A stretch of 38,546 nucleotides of DNA from Paracidovorax cattleyae. GTDB lineage: Bacteria > Pseudomonadota > Gammaproteobacteria > Burkholderiales > Burkholderiaceae_C. A program made the position numbers and the translations under genes. The notes under the pieces were generated by a model that did not search any database, was not told the origin of the DNA, and saw only the letters and a list, made by a program, of their open reading frames with translations. Of this stretch, positions 33,042 to 38,546 are shown in pieces. The stretch spans positions 1 through 38,546 of the forward strand of contig NZ_FNJL01000041.1 of assembly GCF_900104515.1 (NCBI RefSeq). The letters are read 5' to 3'. Positions within the stretch are counted from its first letter, which is position 1. Each line of letters begins with the position of its first letter.

Positions 33042-34328
33042 TCAGGAAGCGCGCGGCAGGCCCTCGTACATGTAGCCGCGCTGGAAAGGGTAGCCGGACT
33101 GCGCACCCGGCATGGGGCCGGAATCGGTGCGGCCGTCGGGCCGGATGGCAAGCATCTGGTGCAGCGCCATCCAGCCGCGCTCGAATCCCATGGCGCTGCC
33201 GGCCAGGTAGAGGCGGTAGGCGCGCAGCACCCTGGCCCCGCGATCGGCACCGGCCTCTTGCGCCAGGATGGCCTCGGCCTCGCCGAGGCGCTCCTCCAGC
33301 GCGTCCGACCAGGCCCAGAGCGTGCGCGCATAGTGCGGGCGCAGGTTCTCGGTATCGACCATTTCCAGGCCGGCGCCGGCCATGTCGTGCAGCACGGCGC
33401 CCACGTGCACCAGTTCGCCGCCGGGAAAGATGTATTTCTCGATGAAGTCGCCCATGCCGGCACCGAGCTGGTCGTTGTCCACGCCGCCCGCGGTGATGCC
33501 GTGGTTGAGCAGCATCCCGCCAGGGCGCAGCAGGCCGTGCACGCAGGCGAAATACTCCGGCAGGCGCGCCCGCCCCACATGCTCGAACATGCCCACGGAG
33601 GCGATTCTGTCGAAAGGCCGCTGTGCGGTGCGCGGCAGGTCGCGGTAGTCGCACAGCAGCATGCGCACCCGGCCGGACAGGCCCTTCTCCTCGATGAGCC
33701 GCGCCACGTGCGCGTGCTGGTTGCGCGAGAGCGTGATGCCGGTACCTTCCACGCCGTAGTGCTCCGCGGCCCAGAGCAGCAGCCCGCCCCAGCCCGCGCC
33801 GATGTCCAGGAAGCGGTCGCCCGGCGCGAGGCGCAGCTTGCGGCAGATGTGGTCCAGCTTGGCCTCCTGCGCCCGGGCGAGGGTCATGTCCGTGTCGCGG
33901 TAGTAGGCGCAGGAATACACGCGGCGCGGATCCAGCCACAGGGCGTAGAAGCGGTCGGAGAGGTCGTAGTGGAACTGGATCTGCCGCGCGTCCCGGCCCA
34001 GGGTGTGCAGGCGGTAGGAGCGGATGCGGTGCGCCAGCGCGGCGCCCCAGTGGGACGCCCCGTGCGCCGGATCGCCCCGCAGCAGGGCGCCGGCCGCGGC
34101 CATGAGGTCGCGCACGCGCCCTTCCATGGCCACGCGGCCCTCCACGATGGCCGCACCCACGTCGCCCACCTTGCCCCGCGCGAGGGCGGCGAGCGCCATC
34201 GCGTCGCGGAAGCGCAGCACCACGCGTGCGTCGCGCACGCCCAGCCGCTCGCCCCCGGGCAGCTCCAGCGCGAGCCCGACCGGCGACGCGGCCAGCCGCT
34301 CTTCCAGGGCGCGCAGCAGGGGATTCAT
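33042..34328 (-). CDS. Cyclopropane-fatty-acyl-phospholipid synthase family methyltransferase
   Basis: The 428-aa SAM-dependent enzyme would add a methylene to unsaturated chains of membrane lipids. An N-terminal SCP2-like region (about 1-90) precedes Phe-His-Tyr-Asp-Leu-Ser. The SAM motif Leu-Asp-Ile-Gly-Ala-Gly-Trp-Gly-Gly, Gly-Ile-Thr-Leu-Ser and Met-Phe-Glu-His-Val-Gly follow, then Lys-Tyr-Ile-Phe-Pro-Gly-Gly. Near the C-terminus it reads Ala-Gly-Ser-Ala-Met-Gly-Phe. By my recollection, E. coli Cfa has Cys at the Ser position, so this belongs to the other branch of the family. The start is ATG 34328; ATG 34352 is an in-frame alternative. Confidence 0.87.
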   Translation of the reverse strand: MNPLLRALEERLAASPVGLALELPGGERLGVRDARVVLRFRDAMALAALARGKVGDVGAAIVEGRVAMEGRVRDLMAAAGALLRGDPAHGASHWGAALAHRIRSYRLHTLGRDARQIQFHYDLSDRFYALWLDPRRVYSCAYYRDTDMTLARAQEAKLDHICRKLRLAPGDRFLDIGAGWGGLLLWAAEHYGVEGTGITLSRNQHAHVARLIEEKGLSGRVRMLLCDYRDLPRTAQRPFDRIASVGMFEHVGRARLPEYFACVHGLLRPGGMLLNHGITAGGVDNDQLGAGMGDFIEKYIFPGGELVHVGAVLHDMAGAGLEMVDTENLRPHYARTLWAWSDALEERLGEAEAILAQEAGADRGARVLRAYRLYLAGSAMGFERGWMALHQMLAIRPDGRTDSGPMPGAQSGYPFQRGYMYEGLPRAS

Positions 34329-34463
34329 GGGGCGGATGTTGGACCTCGCCATGGCGAGCGTCAATGGCAACTGTCTTACAAACCCGGCCGCCAGAACGCC
34401 CTCCGGCGCGTCTATGGCTTAATAGAGGGTTTTCACAGCACGTTCCAGCAGGAGTCACTCACC

Positions 34464-34634
34464 ATGGGCAACAAGATCGTTACCGAAGCCGACCGCAAGC
34501 GCACCCCCCAACCGAAGCCGCTGCCCGGCATGTCCCTGCCCACCGGTGGCCGCGGCCAGCGCGTGAGCCTGGAGCGCGGCGTCGCCACGCGCAGCAAGAA
34601 GAACCCCGGCAAGCGCTCCAAGAAGGGCGGCTGA
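34464..34634 (+). CDS. Small basic protein, 56 aa
   Basis: A clear CAGGAG lies nine bases before ATG 34464, and a strong terminator follows the stop. The product is highly basic, Pro- and Gly-containing, and ends in Lys/Arg-Ser-Lys-Lys clusters. It has no hydrophobic segment, so it is probably a disordered nucleic-acid- or ribosome-associated protein (inference). I do not recognise a family. The complete unit of RBS, ORF and terminator, transcribed divergently from the cfa-like gene, argues that it is real. Confidence 0.7.
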   Translation: MGNKIVTEADRKRTPQPKPLPGMSLPTGGRGQRVSLERGVATRSKKNPGKRSKKGG

Positions 34635-34691
34635 GCCCTGCGAGGCGGCAGGCCCGCGCCGGCGCTGCCCCCTTGCATCCCCCTTGCACCG

Positions 34692-34720
34692 AAGCCCTCG
34701 CCAGCGAGGGCTTTTTCTTT
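34692..34720 (+). terminator. Rho-independent terminator
   Basis: A perfect 9-bp stem AAGCCCTCG/CGAGGGCTT with a 4-base loop CCAG is followed by TTTCTTT. It ends the 56-aa gene and, read on the other strand, faces the end of the Lrp-family gene. Confidence 0.88.
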
Positions 34721-34735
34721 GGCGGCCCGGGCGCC

Positions 34736-35203
34736 TCAGCCGGCCGCCCCGCCCGCGGACCGGAGGCCGCGCCGCGGAATGGGCGTGGACATGATGATGG
34801 CGGTGCGTGTTTCCCCCCAGCGGTTGATGTCCCCGAGGAAACCTTCGAGCGCGGAAAGGCTGGAGACCGCCACTGCCATCAGGTAGGAATCGGCGCCGGT
34901 GACATGGTGGCACTCCAGCACCTCCGGCCGGGCCCGCAGCGCCTCCAGCAGCGCCTGCTTGTGCGGCTGCGCCGTGGTGATGCCGACGACCGCCTGCACG
35001 GGCAGGCCCAGCCTGACGGGATCGAGGTCGGCATGGATGCCCCGGACGATGCCTGCCTCCTGCAGCCGCCGGATGCGCTCCGCCGTGGCAGCGACGGACA
35101 GCCCGGCGGCCCGCGCCAGCGTCTTGAGCGGGGCGCGGCCATCGGCCTGCAGCGCCTCGATCAGTTTCCAGCCGCGGGGGTCGAGATGCAGTGATTCGGT
35201 CAT
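34736..35203 (-). CDS. Lrp/AsnC family transcriptional regulator
   Basis: ATG 35203 has GGAAGG five bases upstream. The 155-aa protein has an N-terminal helix-turn-helix (about residues 8-57; Leu-Ser-Val-Ala-Ala-Thr-Ala-Glu-Arg-Ile-Arg-Arg-Leu) opened by Leu-Asp-Pro-Arg-Gly-Trp-Lys-Leu-Ile. The C-terminal RAM ligand-binding domain has His-His-Val-Thr-Gly-Ala-Asp-Ser-Tyr-Leu. It is divergently oriented to a LysE-type exporter across 92 bp, the classic arrangement in which the regulator senses an amino acid and controls its export. Confidence 0.92.
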   Translation of the reverse strand: MTESLHLDPRGWKLIEALQADGRAPLKTLARAAGLSVAATAERIRRLQEAGIVRGIHADLDPVRLGLPVQAVVGITTAQPHKQALLEALRARPEVLECHHVTGADSYLMAVAVSSLSALEGFLGDINRWGETRTAIIMSTPIPRRGLRSAGGAAG

Positions 35204-35295
35204 GGGCACCTTCCACGAGAAAAAGAATGGCCAGACCGCATGATGGCCGTAAAAAGGCGCTTCGGCCGTGGCGTGCCCCTTCCTACGATCGGGGC
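35204..35295. promoter_or_regulatory. Divergent Lrp/LysE control region
   Basis: These 92 bp between two divergent starts must hold both promoters and, by analogy with other Lrp-exporter pairs, the regulator's binding site. A repeated ATGGCC is visible at 35227-35247. I cannot define an operator. Confidence 0.45.
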
Positions 35296-35910
35296 ATGGA
35301 TCCTCTGCACATCTTCCTGTCCTCCATGGCGATCGGCCTGTCGATCGCGGCGCCGGTAGGGCCCATCGGCCTGCTGGTCATCCAGCGCAGCCTGAACACC
35401 GGCCCGCGCGCGGGGCTGGCCACCGGGCTGGGCGCCGCCGCGGCGGACGGCATCTACGGGGCCGTGGGGGCGTTCGGCGTGCACGGGCTGGTGGACACCC
35501 TGGTGGCCGTGCGCGTCCCGCTGGCGCTGGCCGGCGCGGCCTTCCTGCTGTGGATGGCCTGGCGGATCGTCCGCGCACCGGCACCCGCAGCCTCCGCGGC
35601 GGCGCCGGAGAGCGCGGGCCTGTGGCGGCATTTCACGGGCACCTTCCTGCTCACGCTATCCAATCCGGCCACCATCCTGTCGTTCGTCGCGATCTTCGGG
35701 GCGGCGGCAGCCCGTGGCGGAACCGCCATGCCCGGCACCATGGTGCTCGGCGTGGTGGCGGGCTCGGCGCTGTGGTGGATCGGCCTCAGCACCGTGGTGG
35801 GCCATCTGCGCGCACGTTTCGGCCGGCGCTCGCGCCAGGCCGTCGGCCATGCGAGCGCGGCGATGCTCGCGGCGTTCGCCCTCTGGCAGCTGGCCGGGAT
35901 CGCGCGCTGA
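35296..35910 (+). CDS. LysE/RhtB family amino-acid exporter
   Basis: The 204-aa membrane protein starts with a helix carrying Gly-Leu-Ser-Ile-Ala-Ala-Pro-Val-Gly-Pro-Ile-Gly. This is followed by Gly-Leu-Ala-Thr-Gly-Leu-Gly-Ala-Ala, both typical of LysE translocators. A later helix has Leu-Thr-Leu-Ser-Asn-Pro-Ala-Thr-Ile. About six membrane helices fit the family. Its divergent partner is an Lrp-type regulator, so expression is probably induced by the exported amino acid. The substrate is not predictable. Confidence 0.9.
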   Translation: MDPLHIFLSSMAIGLSIAAPVGPIGLLVIQRSLNTGPRAGLATGLGAAAADGIYGAVGAFGVHGLVDTLVAVRVPLALAGAAFLLWMAWRIVRAPAPAASAAAPESAGLWRHFTGTFLLTLSNPATILSFVAIFGAAAARGGTAMPGTMVLGVVAGSALWWIGLSTVVGHLRARFGRRSRQAVGHASAAMLAAFALWQLAGIAR

Positions 35911-35935
35911 CCGGCGCAGCCCGGTGGAACGCGGG

Positions 35936-36640
35936 TCAGCGGGGGCCGGGCACCTGGAACGCGGCGCGCGCGGCCAGGGCTGCCTCGCGCGTGGCGCAGC
36001 CCTCGATATGGTCGTTGACCAGGCCCATGGCCTGCATGAAGGCGTACATCGTGGTGGGCCCGACGAAGCCGAAGCCGCGCTTTTTCAGGTCCTTCGACAG
36101 CGCCACGGCGGCCGGTGCGGTGGTGAGCGACTTCGCGGCCGCCAGCGTGAGCCGTTCGGGCCGCCCCTCGGCCACGGCCGTTGCGAAGCGCCACACGTAG
36201 TGCGCCAGGCTGCCGAATTCGCGCCGCAGCTCCAGCACGTGGCGCGCATTGCGGATGGCCGACTCGATCTTGCCGCGGTGGCGCACGATGCCTGGATCGG
36301 CCAGCAGGCGCGCCACCTCGGCCTCGCCGAAATCCGCCATGCGCTCGGCATCGAAGTTCGCGAACCCCGCGCGGAAGGCTTCGCGCTTGTTGAGGATGGT
36401 GATCCAGCTCAGGCCGGCCTGGAAGCCTTCCAGGCAGAGCTTTTCGAACAGGCGCCGGTCGTCGCTCACCGGGAAGCCCCATTCATGGTCGTGGTAGTGG
36501 CGGTAGAGCGGCGTGGCGCGGCACCAGAAGCAGCGCGCAGGTTCGGCCAGGCCTTCCGCGAACAGCCCTTCGGGCAATGCGGGAGCGGCGGCCACGGTGG
36601 GCGCCGGTTCGGCGGCAGGCGCAATGGGGTCGTGGGGCAT
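35936..36640 (-). CDS. tag: DNA-3-methyladenine glycosylase I (Tag)
   Basis: The 234-aa enzyme excises 3-methyladenine from alkylated DNA. It shows Arg-Cys-Phe-Trp-Cys and Tyr-His-Asp-His-Glu-Trp-Gly, then Cys-Leu-Glu-Gly-Phe-Gln-Ala-Gly-Leu-Ser-Trp with the substrate-pocket Glu and Trp. The Arg-His-Arg-Gly-Lys-Ile segment and the C-terminal Val-Asn-Asp-His-Ile-Glu-Gly-Cys follow. The Cys, His, His and Cys that hold the structural zinc in E. coli Tag are all present. An Ala/Pro-rich extension of about 35 residues precedes the conserved start and is unusual, but no internal start codon offers an alternative. Confidence 0.93.
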   Translation of the reverse strand: MPHDPIAPAAEPAPTVAAAPALPEGLFAEGLAEPARCFWCRATPLYRHYHDHEWGFPVSDDRRLFEKLCLEGFQAGLSWITILNKREAFRAGFANFDAERMADFGEAEVARLLADPGIVRHRGKIESAIRNARHVLELRREFGSLAHYVWRFATAVAEGRPERLTLAAAKSLTTAPAAVALSKDLKKRGFGFVGPTTMYAFMQAMGLVNDHIEGCATREAALAARAAFQVPGPR

Positions 36641-36755
36641 GGCGCCATTCTAGGGAGCCGCGGCCGGGAACCGGCCACCGCTCCGTACACTCCACCGTGC
36701 TCCTGCGGGCCGCTCCACTTCCACTTCACGCCCGCTGTGCGCCCGACCCTGCCCC

Positions 36756-37904
36756 ATGCATTTCCTGCCCCCATCCCCTGCCCGCACTGCGCGCCTCGCG
36801 GCTGTCGGCCTCGCGGGCGCCCTGCTCGCGGGCTGCGCCCATACCGGCGACACGCTCGGCTACTACTGGCAATCGGTACGCGGCCACCTGCAGATCATGC
36901 GCGCGGCGGAGCCGGTGGACGACTGGATCGCGCGGCCGGACACCGCAGAGCCGCTGCGGACCCGGCTGGAACTCGCCCGGAAGGCGCGGGCGTTCGCGGT
37001 CACGGAGCTGCACCTGCCCGACAACGCCAGCTACCGGCGCTATGCCGACCTGGGCCGCCATGCGGCCGTCTGGAACGTGGTGGCCGCGCCGCCCGATTCG
37101 CTCACGCTGCACACCTGGTGCTTTCCCATCACCGGCTGCATAGGCTACCGGGGCTATTTCGCGGAAGGCGACGCACGGGCGCAGGCCGCACGTCTCGCCG
37201 CGGACGGGCTGGAGACGGCCGTGTACGGCGTGCCCGCTTATTCCACGCTGGGCTACACCAACTGGCTGGGCGGGGATCCGCTGCTCAATACCTTCATCGG
37301 CTGGCCCGAGGGAGAGTTCGTGCGGCTGCTGTTCCACGAACTGGCCCACCAGGTGGTCTATGCCAACGGCGACACGATGTTCAACGAATCGTTCGCCACG
37401 GCGGTCGAGCGGCTCGGGGTCGCCCGCTGGCTCGCCGAGCGCGCCACGCCGCAGGCGCGGGCCGAATATGCGCTGGGCGATGAACGGCGCGCCGCGTTCC
37501 GGGGCCTGGCCCGCGACACGCGCGAGCGGCTGGCGGCGATCTACGCCCGGGAGGCCGGTGCCTCCGACCTGCCCGGACACAAGCGCGGGGCGATGGAACA
37601 ATTCCGCGCCCGGTACGCCGCGCTGCGTGCCGGCTGGCTGACGCAGGGCACGCAGCCCGCGCAGATCGCGGGCTACGACCGCTGGGTGGCCGAAGCCAAC
37701 AACGCGGCCTTCGGGGCGCAGGCTGCCTACGACGAGCTCGTGCCCGCCTTCGAGGCGCTGTTCGAGCGGGAGGGGCGCGACTGGCCGCGGTTCTACCAGG
37801 CCGTGCGCCGGCTGGCCGCGCTGCCGCCGAATGAACGGCTGCGGGAGCTGTGCGCCGCGCTGCCGGCGCCGGGCGGGGCAGTGCCCCCGCCAACTGCGGA
37901 TTGA
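36756..37904 (+). CDS. Putative zinc aminopeptidase lipoprotein (PF10023 type)
   Basis: The 382-aa product has a signal peptide with lipobox Leu-Leu-Ala-Gly-Cys27. It matches the 'putative aminopeptidase' family by its Tyr-Tyr-Trp-Gln-Ser opening, Gly-Cys-Ile-Gly-Tyr-Arg-Gly-Tyr-Phe segment and the zinc motif His194-Glu-Leu-Ala-His198. Glu211 in Asn-Glu-Ser-Phe-Ala-Thr-Ala is the probable third ligand (gluzincin-like). It is expected to be anchored in the envelope. Activity is predicted only from the motif, and the substrate is unknown. Confidence 0.85.
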   Translation: MHFLPPSPARTARLAAVGLAGALLAGCAHTGDTLGYYWQSVRGHLQIMRAAEPVDDWIARPDTAEPLRTRLELARKARAFAVTELHLPDNASYRRYADLGRHAAVWNVVAAPPDSLTLHTWCFPITGCIGYRGYFAEGDARAQAARLAADGLETAVYGVPAYSTLGYTNWLGGDPLLNTFIGWPEGEFVRLLFHELAHQVVYANGDTMFNESFATAVERLGVARWLAERATPQARAEYALGDERRAAFRGLARDTRERLAAIYAREAGASDLPGHKRGAMEQFRARYAALRAGWLTQGTQPAQIAGYDRWVAEANNAAFGAQAAYDELVPAFEALFEREGRDWPRFYQAVRRLAALPPNERLRELCAALPAPGGAVPPPTAD

Positions 37905-37926
37905 TGCGGTCGCCGCGCGGCGGCGA

Positions 37927-38181
37927 TCAGCTCAGCGATTCGATCAGGTCGATGTACTGCTGCTTCGCCGCATCGCCGTCCGTGCCCTTGAGCCTGGTCC
38001 ACGCGTCCCACTTGGCGCGGCCCACGACATCGGAGAAGCCGGGCCGGGCCTCGGCGTTGTCGCCCGCGGTGGCCTGCTTGTAGAGCGCGTAGATCTTGAG
38101 CAGCGTCGGGTTGTCCGGGCGCTCGCTGAGGTTCTTGGACTGGGCCACGGCGGCTTCGAAGGCGGCATTCAGGTCGGACAT
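37927..38181 (-). CDS. Acyl-CoA-binding protein (ACBP)
   Basis: The 84-aa protein is a free-standing ACBP of normal length. It has Leu-Leu-Lys-Ile-Tyr-Ala-Leu-Tyr-Lys-Gln-Ala-Thr, Gly-Asp, Arg-Pro-Gly and Lys-Trp-Asp-Ala-Trp, which supply the Tyr, Lys and Trp that bind the acyl-CoA head in known ACBPs. It buffers medium- and long-chain acyl-CoA in the cytoplasm. ACBP is widespread in eukaryotes and patchy in bacteria. It converges on the aminopeptidase gene with 22 bp between stops. Confidence 0.92.
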   Translation of the reverse strand: MSDLNAAFEAAVAQSKNLSERPDNPTLLKIYALYKQATAGDNAEARPGFSDVVGRAKWDAWTRLKGTDGDAAKQQYIDLIESLS

Positions 38182-38220
38182 GGGAAAGCGTGTCTCCGGG
38201 TGGGTTGGAATGGATATCTT

Positions 38221-38546
38221 AGAGCCTGTTTACGATCTTTTTAGAGCCGACAATTGCTTGGTGAAAAGAAAGCCCTACCCAAGCGACATAAGCAGAGAGA
38301 AGTTCGCCGAGATCGAGCCCTTGTTGCGCAGCGTTCGGCGCAGTACCAAGCCCATAGAGCTGGATCTCTACGAGGTGTTCTGCGCGGTGCTCTACCTACT
38401 GCGCACAGGCTGTCAGTGGAGGTTTCTTCCGCCGGAGTTTCCCAAGTGGCAGAACGTGTATGCGTACTGGCGCAAGTGGAGCGAGCCTGACCTGCACGGG
38501 ATAAGCGTGCTGGAGCAGGCCCTCAAAAAATCAGGTTGGCGCGGCC
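38221..38546 (+). mobile_element. Left end of an IS5-type insertion sequence (cut by window edge)
   Basis: Terminal-inverted-repeat-like sequence GAGCCTGTTTACGATC begins at about 38222, directly after a TTA that fits the short target duplications of this group. The transposase starts about 40 bp inside. The right end lies outside the window, so duplication and inverted repeat cannot be confirmed. Confidence 0.65.
38261..38546 (+). CDS. IS5 family transposase, N-terminal part
   Basis: The frame opens at GTG 38261 and runs off the end of the window (95 codons seen). It matches the N-terminal domain of IS5-group transposases, with Tyr-Pro-Ser-Asp-Ile-Ser-Arg-Glu-Lys-Phe, Arg-Thr-Gly-Cys-Gln-Trp-Arg-Phe-Leu-Pro and Trp-Gln-Asn-Val-Tyr-Ala-Tyr-Trp. 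In this group a second reading frame with the catalytic DDE domain usually follows by programmed frameshift. It is not visible here. Confidence 0.85.
   Translation, partial: MKRKPYPSDISREKFAEIEPLLRSVRRSTKPIELDLYEVFCAVLYLLRTGCQWRFLPPEFPKWQNVYAYWRKWSEPDLHGISVLEQALKKSGWRG

Overview
The window looks like chromosome from a high-GC betaproteobacterium of the Comamonadaceae, most likely Acidovorax or a close relative. This is an inference from codon use, the branched-chain-type ABC cluster with CoA ligases, solitary Bug/TctC receptors, and the family of GC-rich intergenic repeats. No rRNA, tRNA or CRISPR array was seen.

Left part (87-8238, all minus strand). A secreted 1077-aa protein with a transglutaminase-like head ends in a hydrophobic 114-aa tail and is followed by an overlapping small membrane protein. 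Behind it lies a graveyard and reservoir of displaced copies. At least four 5'-truncated pieces of the same protein carry different C-terminal tails or remnants, and each is followed by a different small protein. All three intact copies change abruptly to unrelated membrane-spanning tails straight after the same Ile-Glu-Gly-Gly-Ser-Asn-Gly-Gly motif. This is the architecture of a polymorphic toxin/immunity locus with orphan cassettes, but I do not recognise the head, the boundary motif or the membrane-type tails as an established system. It is my main candidate for something undescribed.

8309-18613 (minus). Just upstream is a 2544-aa exported mosaic protein with toroid repeats, carboxypeptidase-regulatory-like domains, a CxxCH motif, a beta-propeller and CARDB-like domains. 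Further upstream are gspB and gspA, accessory genes of the type II secretion system. The gene order suggests, but does not prove, a shared export or cell-surface role. A separate monocistronic gene at 18721-19176 encodes an exported, probably lipid-anchored avidin that keeps every biotin-contacting residue of streptavidin.

19533-28481 (plus). This is a catabolic and uptake operon: a long-chain-type acyl-CoA ligase, LivG, LivH, LivM, a periplasmic receptor, LivF and a PaaK-like ligase. The 3' end of livH is overwritten by a perfect 19-bp-arm palindrome, and a second copy of the original gene end survives about 125 bp downstream. Two related intergenic repeats flank livF.

28667-38546 is ordinary accessory and housekeeping DNA. 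It holds two solitary TctC/Bug receptors around a decayed hybrid histidine kinase, a DUF1840-type protein, a cyclopropane-fatty-acid-synthase-like enzyme, a 56-aa basic protein with a clear terminator, a divergent Lrp/LysE pair, DNA-3-methyladenine glycosylase I, a lipoprotein aminopeptidase, an acyl-CoA-binding protein, and the start of an IS5-type insertion sequence cut by the window edge.
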